Below, one piece after another: positions 27,020 through 36,210 of a stretch of 64,000 bases of DNA (the first letter of the stretch is position 1; each line of letters starts with the position of its first letter). The stretch comes from UBA7236 sp964463165 (lineage in GTDB: Bacteria; Bacteroidota; Bacteroidia; Chitinophagales; BACL12): NCBI GenBank assembly GCA_964463165.1, contig CAYXBK010000022.1, forward strand, positions 1-64,000, given 5' to 3'. Under the pieces are notes generated by a model. The model was not told the DNA's origin. It saw nothing but the letters and a program-made list of their open reading frames with translations, and ran no database searches. A program made the translations under genes and the position numbers.

Positions 27020-28555
27020 ATGAGAATTGAACAGTTTCAGTATATCGCTGAATTAAAAGATTTTGAAGGAAAAGAAGTAGAACTCAGGGGATGGGTGAGC
27101 AATAGCCGCGAAAGCAAAGGACTTGTATTCATTATTTTGCGTGATGGGACCGGCTTTGCACAATGTGTAGTGGATGAGAATAAGGTTGGTGATGTCATTT
27201 TTGCCGATGCCCGGAAACTCACACTTGAAAGCGCCGCGATTATCAGGGGCCATGTTGTGAAGGATGAAAAACAAATCGGTGGTTATGAAGTACAGGTATC
27301 GGATGTGCAGATCATTCAGGTCGCAATTGATTATCCGATCTCCAAAAAAGAACACGGCGTTGATTTTCTTATCGACAAACGACATTTATGGTTGCGCAGC
27401 CGCAAGCAATGGGCAATTATGCGTGTGCGCAATAAGATCATTTTTGCGATCCATTCTTATTTTCAGAAAAATAATTTCCTGCAAATGGATGCACCGATTT
27501 TTACGGGCAATGCAGTTGAAGGAACAACAACATTATTTGAAACCGATTTTTTCGGCCAGCCTGCCTATTTATCGCAAAGCGGTCAGTTATACGGCGAAGC
27601 CCTTGCCATGGCACATGGTAAGATTTATACTTTCGGGCCAACATTCAGGGCTGAGAAAAGTAAAACCCGCAGGCATCTTTCCGAATTCTGGATGATTGAA
27701 CCTGAAATGGCATTTTACGATCTGGAAATGGATATGAATTTAATTGAAGATTTTATTAAAAATGTGGTGGGAGATGTACTGCAGGATTGTAAAATGGAAT
27801 TGGAATTACTTGAGCGCAATACGGAATTTCTGCAAAATGCAGTTGATATTAAATTTCCGAGAATTCATTATGATGATGCCGTTAAAATTATCCGCGGCGA
27901 ATTGGATGTAGATGGAAGAAACAGTATAAAAACTTTGGAAGCCGATCTGGAAGAATTGCGTTTATTGAAATTAAAAAACGAACAGGAAATTGCCGAACGC
28001 GAAACAAAAATTGCAGGAGGCACTTTGAAAAAAGGTGAAATTAATTTCAATCAGAATAAGATCGACACACTGAAAAACGACAACAAAGAAATTGACGAGA
28101 AGCTCACAAATATTCCGCAATGGCTTGCAAGTGCAAAACAATTTGAATGGGGTGGAGATTTGGGTGCGAGTGATGAAACTATCCTCACACGCTTATTCAA
28201 CTGCCCGGTGATGGTTTACAATTGGCCGGCTCAGGTGAAAGCGTTTTATATGAAGCGTGATCCGAACGATCCGAAATATGTAAAAGGTGTTGACGTGCTG
28301 GCACCGGAGGGTTATGGCGAAATTGTGGGAGGGGCAGAAAGAGAAGATAATCTTGATATGCTGATCGAAAGGATCAACCATGAAGGCTTGCCTATGGAGG
28401 TTTTCGAATGGTATCTTGACCTGCGCCGTTTCGGATCGGTGCCGCATTCCGGTTTCGGACTTGGCCTCGAACGCATCGTAATGTGGATCACAGGCGTGCA
28501 GCATATTCGTGAATCGATACCATTTCCAAGGTTTTACGGTCGCCTCAATCCTTAA
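27020..28555 (+). CDS. Asparaginyl-tRNA synthetase
   Basis: A 511-residue class IIb synthetase charging tRNA-Asn. It has an N-terminal OB fold (about 1-105: VELRGWVSNSRESKGLVFIILRDGTG), motif 2 region (FRAEKSKTRRHLSEFWMIEPEMAF) and motif 3 (GFGLGLERIVMWITG). It is longer than the usual 460-480 residues because of an insertion of about 75 residues (294-370) between motifs 2 and 3. The insertion is highly charged and looks coiled-coil. All visible catalytic motifs are intact. Confidence 0.95.
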   Translation: MRIEQFQYIAELKDFEGKEVELRGWVSNSRESKGLVFIILRDGTGFAQCVVDENKVGDVIFADARKLTLESAAIIRGHVVKDEKQIGGYEVQVSDVQIIQVAIDYPISKKEHGVDFLIDKRHLWLRSRKQWAIMRVRNKIIFAIHSYFQKNNFLQMDAPIFTGNAVEGTTTLFETDFFGQPAYLSQSGQLYGEALAMAHGKIYTFGPTFRAEKSKTRRHLSEFWMIEPEMAFYDLEMDMNLIEDFIKNVVGDVLQDCKMELELLERNTEFLQNAVDIKFPRIHYDDAVKIIRGELDVDGRNSIKTLEADLEELRLLKLKNEQEIAERETKIAGGTLKKGEINFNQNKIDTLKNDNKEIDEKLTNIPQWLASAKQFEWGGDLGASDETILTRLFNCPVMVYNWPAQVKAFYMKRDPNDPKYVKGVDVLAPEGYGEIVGGAEREDNLDMLIERINHEGLPMEVFEWYLDLRRFGSVPHSGFGLGLERIVMWITGVQHIRESIPFPRFYGRLNP

Positions 28556-28636
28556 CAGTTCCGGCCGGTTTCTGAAGAAGGATACTGATCGTTAGAGATT
28601 ATTCACGAGGGTAACTGCGTCTTCTGTATTTTTATT

Positions 28637-28657
28637 TAATTTTGATCAGTAAGTTTG
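28637..28657 (+). promoter_or_regulatory. Promoter region of the 2OG-Fe(II) oxygenase gene
   Basis: Two perfect TAnnTTTG boxes lie 13 bases apart, TAATTTTG at 28637-28644 and TAAGTTTG at 28650-28657, before the ATG at 28677. Which one is used cannot be told. Confidence 0.5.
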
Positions 28658-28676
28658 TCGAATCAAACCCTGACAA

Positions 28677-29624
28677 ATGAATACCATACCTACCGTTGAC
28701 TTATCCGATTTTTTATCCGGCGACCAGGCCAGAAAAAATAAATTCGTACAGGAATTAGGCAAAGCATATCAGACAGTTGGTTTCGTTGCCGTACAAAATC
28801 ACGGGATCGAACAAAAACTGGTAAACGATTTTTATAAATCGGTTGAAGATTTTTTTGCATTGCCGCTGGAAACAAAATTAAAATATGAAGTAAGCGGACT
28901 TGCGGGACAAAGAGGTTATACATCTTTCGGAAAAGAACATGCGAAACACAGTCAGGCGGCAGATTTAAAAGAATTCTGGCAGATCGGTCAAACTGTTGAA
29001 GATGGAGAAGCATTGAAGGAGATCTATCCGGATAATGTAAACGTGGACGAGATAAAAAATTTTAATGAACTGGGGTATCGCTTATACAGAAGTTTTGAAA
29101 ATTCAGGCAGGTCCTTATTACAATCATTGGCATTATTTCTCGGCCTCGATGAATATTATTTCGATCAGAAAATACATAACGGAAATTCCATTTTACGTGC
29201 AATTTATTATCCGCCCATCACGCATGAACCTGCATCTGCAATAAGAGCCGAGCAGCATGAAGATATTAATCTGATCACTCTTTTAGTTGGTGCAAGTGCA
29301 GATGGATTGGAGGTGATGGATAATAATGGAAATTGGGTTGCAGTAAAAACCGCTCCCGAAGAAATTGTTGTGAATGTAGGTGATATGCTCCAGCGTCTCA
29401 CAAATAATGTATTGTGCTCCACCACCCACAGAGTTGTAAATCCCCCGAGAGAAAAATGGCATACACCACGGTATTCAATTCCATTTTTTCTCCATCCAAA
29501 ATCCGATATGGACCTCACATGTTTATCCTCATGTATTACAAATGAAAACCCGCTTGCATACAGCCCCATTACTGCAGGAGAATATCTCGATGAACGATTG
29601 AGAGAAATAGGATTGAAAAAATAA
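28677..29624 (+). CDS. 2-oxoglutarate/Fe(II)-dependent oxygenase (isopenicillin N synthase family)
   Basis: A 315-residue cytosolic oxygenase. The N-terminal DIOX_N region reads IPTVDLSDFL...GFVAVQNHGI. The iron triad is H194-x-D196 and H251, and the 2OG anchor is R265-Y-S267. It most resembles bacterial 'isopenicillin N synthase family' oxidases of unknown substrate, common in Bacteroidota. The genes on either side have separate functions and give no clue to the substrate. Confidence 0.88.
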   Translation: MNTIPTVDLSDFLSGDQARKNKFVQELGKAYQTVGFVAVQNHGIEQKLVNDFYKSVEDFFALPLETKLKYEVSGLAGQRGYTSFGKEHAKHSQAADLKEFWQIGQTVEDGEALKEIYPDNVNVDEIKNFNELGYRLYRSFENSGRSLLQSLALFLGLDEYYFDQKIHNGNSILRAIYYPPITHEPASAIRAEQHEDINLITLLVGASADGLEVMDNNGNWVAVKTAPEEIVVNVGDMLQRLTNNVLCSTTHRVVNPPREKWHTPRYSIPFFLHPKSDMDLTCLSSCITNENPLAYSPITAGEYLDERLREIGLKK

Positions 29625-29691
29625 TTTCGAATCAGATGATGACAACATCAGCTGGTTAGAATGTATTTCATAGTTAATTGATCAAACCAGA

Positions 29692-29721
29692 TTGAATTCA
29701 TAAAACAATTTTTAAACTTTG
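29692..29721 (+). promoter_or_regulatory. Promoter of the beta-barrel protein gene, close to the ATG
   Basis: TTG at 29692-29694, a 19-base spacer, AAACTTTG (7 of 8) at 29714-29721, and only 4 bases to the ATG at 29726. The layout matches kmo at 53175-53209. Confidence 0.5.
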
Positions 29722-29725
29722 CAGT

Positions 29726-30532
29726 ATGAAAAAACAATTTTTACCCTTCATCCTTATGTTTATGATCAGCTCGGGCATACACGCACAAACTGGCCCGCAG
29801 GTTGGATTGAATTTAGGATTTAACAGTATCTGGATCGTAAATCAAAATAATTACGGTTACCAGGAACTTGATTATTCCCGCACCTTCGGCATGACCGGCG
29901 GATTGGGTTTCGGATATAATTTCGAAAACACATATGGTGCACGGATTGAAATCAATTTTGTTCAGATGGGACAGGATTATTTTGATGTTGCAAAAGATTT
30001 CGGCCCGCCTGATACGGTTGAAAACAAACAAACAAAAGTGGATACATACCGCTATATCACTTTAAATTATGTACAGGTTCCGCTCATGTTCAGGTATCAG
30101 ACGAAGCGGGATAAAAAACATAATGAAATGATCTCTTTCCATTTTATGGGCGGACCAGTTCTCGGATTTTTAATGTCGGCTGATCAGTATTATGAAGCGG
30201 ATACTGCGCATGATAAAAATCTGGTTATCCTCGACAATGATACAATTCCGGGAAATCAGATCCCGGCATTTGCTGCAACCAATGCAATTGAAGATGACAA
30301 AGCGTATTTTTCAGGATTTGAACTTGGTTTTCAAATTAATGTCGGTGTAGATCTTTATCTCACAAAGCAATTATATGTTGCACCTGCAGTGAAAGTATAT
30401 TACGGCCTTACAGATCTGAATTCAAAACCAACACGTGATATTCCGGATTATAAAGGTGCATCGCACAATTTCACCGGCGGAATAAATATTGGTGTATTTT
30501 ATAATTTAGGAGAAGAAAATAATTCAAAATAA
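29726..30532 (+). CDS. Outer-membrane beta-barrel protein (PorT-like family)
   Basis: A 268-residue exported protein: signal peptide (1-20, GIHAQ), then alternating amphipathic strands with frequent Gly-aromatic pairs (GGLGFGYNF, YVQVPLMFRYQ, FTGGINIGVFYNL), typical of the OMP_b-brl_2 / PorT family. The motif YVQVPLMFRY is characteristic. It is probably an outer-membrane barrel of unknown partner. The mRNA may lack a leader. A strong bidirectional terminator follows. Confidence 0.8.
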   Translation: MKKQFLPFILMFMISSGIHAQTGPQVGLNLGFNSIWIVNQNNYGYQELDYSRTFGMTGGLGFGYNFENTYGARIEINFVQMGQDYFDVAKDFGPPDTVENKQTKVDTYRYITLNYVQVPLMFRYQTKRDKKHNEMISFHFMGGPVLGFLMSADQYYEADTAHDKNLVILDNDTIPGNQIPAFAATNAIEDDKAYFSGFELGFQINVGVDLYLTKQLYVAPAVKVYYGLTDLNSKPTRDIPDYKGASHNFTGGINIGVFYNLGEENNSK

Positions 30533-30546
30533 AATATTCAATTCAT

Positions 30547-30584
30547 AAAAAAAACCCTTCACGATTCCGTGAAGGGTTTTTTTT
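30547..30584. terminator. Bidirectional intrinsic terminator
   Basis: A 17-bp perfect stem (8 A/T pairs plus cccttcacg/cgtgaaggg) with a 4-base loop. It gives a U-tract on both strands, between the convergent barrel and lysyl-oxidase-like genes. Confidence 0.95.
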
Positions 30585-30599
30585 ATATTGTTTAGCGGA

Positions 30600-32672
30600 T
30601 TATTCTTTTACAATGTTCTTGCTTACAGAATTTCCGTCGGTTGTGATTTTCACCAGATAAACACCCGCAGCCTGATCGGCAATATTTACCGGGATATTTA
30701 ATGCACCGCTGATATTTGAAATACGTGTAGTGAATAATTCCTGACCTGTAATATTTGTAACAGACACATTTAATTCATTTACTTTATTTGTATTTAATTC
30801 AACAGTAAAGTTTCCGTCAGTCGGATTCGGGAAAACATTAAATGTATTTAAATTGGATATATCGCCTATCGCATCACAAACTTTCGCTTCAACGGTAACT
30901 GGTGTGCGCACACTCGGGCAAGTAAATGTTGTTGATCCCGAAATGCGCCAGTCGTAAAAATAATACCAGCGTGTCATATCAAAGCTGGAGCCGGTAATGC
31001 TCACAACGCCGTCAATTGTGTAAGGATAATTCGTGCTCTCGTCACTGCGTTTTAATTTAGGTGATAAATCGCCGAATGTATCTTCATTTACAGCATCATT
31101 TGTTCCGAGGTGATAATTTGTTCCGGCAGGCACAACATAATTCAAATCAATTACGGTTGTTCCGCTTGGAATATCAACAACAGTTGACTGCAATACATTA
31201 TCATCTGCATCTCTTAATTCTATTTCGCGAACTCCCGGATAATCTGTAAATACTTTCACTGAATTTAAAGTAAATTCACCGATTGCATCAAATGTTTCAT
31301 ATCCGTTATAAGGTGAACCTGTGCTGTAATCTGATCCCGCATGTTCTGCTTCACCAATTGCACGGTCTGTTAAAGTAATTGTAATGATATTTTCACTCTC
31401 TGCATAAAATGTTGTTGTTTCAAAAAGATCTGCAGTTGTAAACGGTGAACCGGAACCGAGTAATGTTCCGCCAGTAACTGCATCATACCAGTTGATCAAT
31501 CCATCAGCTGTTGCATTTAAAGTTGCAGGTGATCCGGCGCAAATTTCATCAACAGGTTCTGTTACCGGTGATGGAGAATCAACCATTTCAACATGAATTG
31601 TATCGGTATTTAAATCACCGCATGTGCGTGTTACCAGGCAATAATAATCACCTGCTTCATTTACTGTTATTGAACTTGTTGTTGCGCCGTTCGACCATAA
31701 ATAAGATGTTCCTACAAGCGGTGCTTCCAGCGTAACACCATCTGTTGCGCAAACTGTATATTGACCAACTTCATCTGAAATTCCACCAATTACTGTCAAT
31801 GGAATAAAATCGATGTCTTCCGGTTGTTCGGTTAATGTAAATGGCATTGCTATCACATTATTATCATCGCTTTCTTCACTGTAATTATTATTCGGATCAA
31901 TTTCAACTACGATATAATAATCGCCATTGCAAACTCCTGCAGGCACAAGAATTTCCATGCCGTCGAGATAATAATCGTAGATATCCAAATTTCCAACTGT
32001 AATTCCCTGGTTATTTACGCCGCAATTATAATTGCCACCGCCTAATCCATAATTTTCAATATCATCTGTAATTACAGTTCCGTCATCTTCACGGCAATAA
32101 CCGTAATTTCCCGGGCTTGCACAATCTGCAAGGTCCATCAGGCAAAATCCCATTTTTGTTCCTGCACCAACAATTGGCCAAGCAGTAGGATCATCTTCAC
32201 CGTCGATCGGAATACGCAAAGTGTAATTTCCCCAGTTGTCGGTATGAAAATGTCCATGTGTCGGGTGGTAGGTCATGGTTCCTGCATGCTTATCTGTATA
32301 AGTCATATCAGAACCATTCTTATGATAGATCCTCTGATTGATGATCTGATGTGGCGCCGATCCGTCCGGACAGGCATCTAAACCACCAGGGCTGTAGATC
32401 GTATCAACACCGCAGACATAATTATCAGTAGATAAAACACGCAATGGTCCGTGGCCGATATTCGGTGTTCCGACTGATAAAAGAATTTGTCCGGGATTTT
32501 CTATGGTTTCATCCGGTTCAGCCAATAAATCATAGGAAGCTGTGATATCCGGTAAAAGATCACATTCGGTGCTGCCATCCAAACAATGACAATCGGTTGC
32601 ATTCGTTACATTGCATTGAGCCCAGATTGCACCAGGGGTAGCAGCCAGTAAAAGGAATAAAATTTTTTTCAT
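30600..32672 (-). CDS. Secreted lysyl-oxidase-like protein with Ig and T9SS domains
   Basis: A 690-residue exported protein: signal peptide (1-18), then a lysyl oxidase domain (about 38-280). The copper motif is YHPTHGHFH, with His136, 139, 141 and 143, and the domain ends in YIVVEIDPNNNYSEESDDNN. Two Ig-like/CHU_C-type domains follow (YLWSNGATTSSITVNEAGDY and WYDAVTGGTLLGSGSPF), then a beta-sandwich region. The T9SS domain is VFPNPTDGNFTVEL. In animals lysyl oxidase oxidises Lys in collagen/elastin; a bacterial surface role in protein cross-linking is inference. Transcription stops at the bidirectional terminator. Confidence 0.87.
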   Translation of the reverse strand: MKKILFLLLAATPGAIWAQCNVTNATDCHCLDGSTECDLLPDITASYDLLAEPDETIENPGQILLSVGTPNIGHGPLRVLSTDNYVCGVDTIYSPGGLDACPDGSAPHQIINQRIYHKNGSDMTYTDKHAGTMTYHPTHGHFHTDNWGNYTLRIPIDGEDDPTAWPIVGAGTKMGFCLMDLADCASPGNYGYCREDDGTVITDDIENYGLGGGNYNCGVNNQGITVGNLDIYDYYLDGMEILVPAGVCNGDYYIVVEIDPNNNYSEESDDNNVIAMPFTLTEQPEDIDFIPLTVIGGISDEVGQYTVCATDGVTLEAPLVGTSYLWSNGATTSSITVNEAGDYYCLVTRTCGDLNTDTIHVEMVDSPSPVTEPVDEICAGSPATLNATADGLINWYDAVTGGTLLGSGSPFTTADLFETTTFYAESENIITITLTDRAIGEAEHAGSDYSTGSPYNGYETFDAIGEFTLNSVKVFTDYPGVREIELRDADDNVLQSTVVDIPSGTTVIDLNYVVPAGTNYHLGTNDAVNEDTFGDLSPKLKRSDESTNYPYTIDGVVSITGSSFDMTRWYYFYDWRISGSTTFTCPSVRTPVTVEAKVCDAIGDISNLNTFNVFPNPTDGNFTVELNTNKVNELNVSVTNITGQELFTTRISNISGALNIPVNIADQAAGVYLVKITTDGNSVSKNIVKE

Positions 32673-32743
32673 AATTTGATTTTAAGGGTCTTTCGCTTTT
32701 GAAAATGAAAAGTGACGAAAGTTATGGGATTTTGGAATAAGAA

Positions 32744-32816
32744 CCAAGAGTCAGCAGTCAGTCTACAGTCCACGGTCTTCAGTCTTCAGTCTGCAGTCTA
32801 CGGTCTGCAGTATGTA
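32744..32816. repeat. Short-period repeat (cagtctt family) with distal inverted arm
   Basis: About nine imperfect 7-8 base units (cagtctac, cggtcttc, agtctgcag). A 10-base segment of it (32802-32811) recurs inverted at 32950-32959, bracketing about 138 bases. The rest of the 300-base gap (32673-32972) has no gene. A promoter-like TAACTTTG on the plus strand at 32833-32840 has no evident gene downstream. Confidence 0.5.
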
Positions 32817-32972
32817 GATGCTATGCCCGAAATAACTTTGTTTATAATAAATAATTATTTCAAAATAAATCATTTACCTATTTACAGGCAATTGCTACCA
32901 TGCTCAATTAATGAATAAAGCTTATGCTATACCAGAATGCAAACTGCTGACTGCAGACCGCCCGACTGATTA

Positions 32973-33998
32973 TCATGCTTTAATCTCCCAGGTCTCAGAA
33001 CCTTTCAGCAATTTATCCAGATCACCTTCGCCTTTACCTTTTGCTTCATATAATTGTTCGGTCATCAGATCTTCGTACGTCGTTCTTTTATTTGTCGCAT
33101 AGAATACGCCGAACGGACGAGGAAGATGATGTTCTTCGGAGGGTGCATCAAAAATGCGGGCAAGAATTTGTGCTTTATAAATATCTGTTTCATCATGGAT
33201 CCACAGATCTTCTTTTGTAAATCCGTCTGCGAGATTTACAACAATCGGTGTGAAGCCATCAAGTTTAATTCCTTTATCATCTTTTTCACCAAATACGAGT
33301 GGTTGACCGTGACGCACAAATAAATCATTTTCTTTTTTTGTAGATTTTTCCGTGAACACTTCAAATGCACCGTCATTAAAAATATTACAGTTCTGATAAA
33401 TTTCTAAAAAGGATGTTCCCTTATGCTGATTTGCACGAATTAATGTTTCCTGTAAATGTGCCGGATCGCGATCCATACTTCTTGCAACAAAAGTTGCATC
33501 AGCGCCTAAAGCAAGTGCAGCAGGATTAAACGGATGATCAATTGATCCCATCGGTGTTGATTTCGCAACTTTACCCAAAGGTGATGTGGGAGAATATTGT
33601 CCCTTTGTTAATCCGTAAATTTCGTTGTTGAATAATAATATATTGACATCAAAATTTCTTCTCAATAAATGGATCATATGATTTCCACCGATGGATAATC
33701 CGTCGCCGTCACCTGTTACGATCCACACACTTAATTCGGGGCGTGCTGCTTTTAATCCGGATGCAACCGCCGTTGCACGTCCGTGAATGCTGTGCATCCC
33801 GAATGTATTTGTATAATATGGAAAACGTGATGAACAGCCGATTCCGGATACAACAACAATATTTTCACGTGCAATACCTAATTGCGGTAATACCGTATGC
33901 ACTTGTTTTAAAATTGAATAATCACCGCAACCCGGGCACCAGCGTACTTCCTGATCGGTTTGAAAATCTTTTGCCGTTAATTGAATTAATTCGCTCAT
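32973..33998 (-). CDS. 2-oxoacid:ferredoxin oxidoreductase subunit beta (KorB)
   Basis: A 341-residue TPP-binding subunit. C21-P-G-C24 opens the domain and the TPP/Mg motif GDGDGLSIGGNH (96-107) is present. Together with KorA it oxidatively decarboxylates 2-oxoglutarate (or pyruvate) to the acyl-CoA, reducing ferredoxin. The beta and alpha subunits are on the same strand, alpha first, with 128 bases between, which is a larger gap than most operons here. The family's 2-oxoglutarate preference is the best guess. Confidence 0.92.
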   Translation of the reverse strand: MSELIQLTAKDFQTDQEVRWCPGCGDYSILKQVHTVLPQLGIARENIVVVSGIGCSSRFPYYTNTFGMHSIHGRATAVASGLKAARPELSVWIVTGDGDGLSIGGNHMIHLLRRNFDVNILLFNNEIYGLTKGQYSPTSPLGKVAKSTPMGSIDHPFNPAALALGADATFVARSMDRDPAHLQETLIRANQHKGTSFLEIYQNCNIFNDGAFEVFTEKSTKKENDLFVRHGQPLVFGEKDDKGIKLDGFTPIVVNLADGFTKEDLWIHDETDIYKAQILARIFDAPSEEHHLPRPFGVFYATNKRTTYEDLMTEQLYEAKGKGEGDLDKLLKGSETWEIKA

Positions 33999-34126
33999 AT
34001 GAATTTCGAATTTTGGATTTTTAATTTCGAAATGAATTTAAAATCCAGTTTTTAATTTCTGTTTAATAATTTAAGTAATATAATTTTTATTCTCGCCTCG
34101 TCTCACTACTCACTACTATTATCTAT

Positions 34127-35962
34127 TCACTCCGCCAATTCTTTCATGATCACATCAATTAATTCCCCGCTCGTAATTGGTGTTCCTTTTATTTTATTAA
34201 ATGGAATTGCAGGGATCATATATTTATCTCTGATCACTTTTACCAGCTGGCCGTTATTAATTTCAGGAATAATTACTTTATCAAAACTGTAAAGTATTTC
34301 GCCCAGGTTTTTCGGGAATGGTTTTAAATAACGAATATGTGCATGTGCAACTTCATAGCCATCTGCCAGTAAATGATTTACCGCACTTTGAATGGCTCCA
34401 TACGTGGATCCCCATCCGAGCACTAATATTTTTCCTTTTTCAGGGCCGGCTTCAATTTTTTGCAATGGAATATAATCTGCAATGCGCTCCACTTTTTCTT
34501 CACGCAGTTTCACCATGTATTCATGGTTTTCCGGATCGTATGAAATATTTCCGGTGATATTTTCTTTTTCCAAACCACCGATGCGGTGTTCCAGTCCTTT
34601 TGTTCCCGGAATTGCCCAAGGCCGACTCAGTTTTTCATCGCGGCTATATGGAAGATATTGAGAACCATCTTCGATTGGTTTTGCAAATTCCACTTTTATC
34701 TCCGGAAGATCTTTTGATTGAGGGAATTTCCAGGGTTCGGCACCGTTCGCAATATAACCGTCGCTCAAAAACATGATCGGTGTCATATGCTGCAACGCAA
34801 TACGGCACGCTTCAAAAGCAACTTCGAAAGCATCTGAAGGTTTTGCTGCAGCGATTACCGGCATAGGGCATTCGCCGTTGCGGCCATATAATGCCTGCAG
34901 GAGATCGGCCTGTTCTGTTTTTGTAGGCATTCCTGTTGAAGGGCCTGCCCTTTGAATATTCACTACAACAAGCGGCATTTCAAGCATCACTGCTAATCCC
35001 ATCGCTTCACCTTTCAATGCGATGCCCGGGCCTGATGTGGTTGTAAGTGCAAGATGACCGCCGAATGATGCGCCGATTGCGGTACAAATCGCGGCAATTT
35101 CATCTTCCGCCTGAAAAGTGCGCACACCAAAATTTTTATTTGCTGCAAGAAAATGCAATATATCAGATGCAGGTGTGATCGGATAAGATCCTAAAAACAA
35201 AGGCAAGCCTGATTTTTTTGAAGCGGCAATAAATCCCATTGAAGCAGCTTCATTTCCCATAATGCTGCGATAAATGCCGGGTTCCAGTTTTGCAGCTTCC
35301 ACTTTATAGCGTGAAGAAAAAACTTCTGTTGTATCGGCATAATTATAACCGGCTTTTAAGGCCCGGATATTTGCTTCGAGTACATCGGGTTTTTTGCTGA
35401 ATTTGGAATTGAGGAAACGCTCGGTTGATTCGAGTGTGCGGCTGTACATATAATATAAAAAGCCGAGCACGAACATATTCTTGCAGCGGTCCTTTTCTTT
35501 CACACCCATTTGAATATCGGCAAGTGCTTCGCGGGTAAGTTTGGTAACGTCAATTTTAATTACTTCATATCCGGTGAGTGATCCATCTTCCAAAGGGTTG
35601 GTTTCTGCATTTGCAAGGCGCATATTCCTTGTATCAAAACCATCTGTATTTGCAATGATGATGGCACCTTTTTTCAGGGCATGCATATTCACTTTTAATG
35701 CGGCCACATTCATGGCAACAAGCACATCGCAAGCATCACCGGGAGTATAAATCTTGCGGCTGCCGAAATGCAGCTGAAAACCGGAAACGCCTGGTAAAGT
35801 ACCGATCGGTGCACGAATTTCGGCCGGGAAATCCGGGAAAGTCGCGAGGTCGGCACCCATTAAAGCTGTGTTTGTTGTGAATTGTCCGCCGGTGAGCTGC
35901 ATTCCGTCTCCACTGTCTCCGGCAAATTTGATGACTACGTCTTCGAGCGTTTTAATATCCAT
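34127..35962 (-). CDS. 2-oxoacid:ferredoxin oxidoreductase subunit alpha (gamma-alpha fusion, KorA)
   Basis: A 611-residue subunit. The N-terminal 190 residues are the gamma domain (FAGDSGDGMQLTGGQFTTNTAL, FPAEIRAPIGTLPG). The alpha pyrimidine-binding domain follows (LGSYPITPASDILHFLA, FQAEDEIAAICTAIGASFGG, TTTSGPGIALKGEA), then the C-terminal domain (ILVLGWGSTYGAIQSAV). This gamma-alpha fusion is the form seen in Bacteroidota and Actinobacteria. A TAATTTTG box at 36011-36018 is the probable promoter. Confidence 0.93.
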   Translation of the reverse strand: MDIKTLEDVVIKFAGDSGDGMQLTGGQFTTNTALMGADLATFPDFPAEIRAPIGTLPGVSGFQLHFGSRKIYTPGDACDVLVAMNVAALKVNMHALKKGAIIIANTDGFDTRNMRLANAETNPLEDGSLTGYEVIKIDVTKLTREALADIQMGVKEKDRCKNMFVLGFLYYMYSRTLESTERFLNSKFSKKPDVLEANIRALKAGYNYADTTEVFSSRYKVEAAKLEPGIYRSIMGNEAASMGFIAASKKSGLPLFLGSYPITPASDILHFLAANKNFGVRTFQAEDEIAAICTAIGASFGGHLALTTTSGPGIALKGEAMGLAVMLEMPLVVVNIQRAGPSTGMPTKTEQADLLQALYGRNGECPMPVIAAAKPSDAFEVAFEACRIALQHMTPIMFLSDGYIANGAEPWKFPQSKDLPEIKVEFAKPIEDGSQYLPYSRDEKLSRPWAIPGTKGLEHRIGGLEKENITGNISYDPENHEYMVKLREEKVERIADYIPLQKIEAGPEKGKILVLGWGSTYGAIQSAVNHLLADGYEVAHAHIRYLKPFPKNLGEILYSFDKVIIPEINNGQLVKVIRDKYMIPAIPFNKIKGTPITSGELIDVIMKELAE

Positions 35963-36010
35963 AAGTCTGTAACATTATTTCATCCGGTTAGGTGCCGGAA
36001 GAAGCGATGG

Positions 36011-36018
36011 CAAAATTA
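36011..36018 (-). promoter_or_regulatory. Promoter -7 box (TAATTTTG) of korA-korB
   Basis: A perfect TAnnTTTG match on the minus strand about 48 bases before the korA ATG. The gap 35963-36210 otherwise holds only purine-rich, degenerate sequence. Confidence 0.45.
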
Positions 36019-36210
36019 CGGAATTAGGTGAAGAAAAAGGGCAGAAGTATGAAGATAGAACAACGAAATGTCGGTGAATTTTATAAAAGATGAAGTGAGA
36101 AGACAGAAGTGAGAAATCGACGAAAATTCAGGTATAACAGAACTAAGATTTGTAACAGTATCCAAATGTTCCAATTCGTGAGGATTTCAAACTTCTTCTT
36201 TCTTCCATCT

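Noticed and set aside
28556..29725. Kynurenine or secondary-metabolite cluster around the 2OG-Fe(II) oxygenase
   Set aside because: It is an isolated gene between asnS and a barrel gene with its own promoters; no biosynthetic neighbours.
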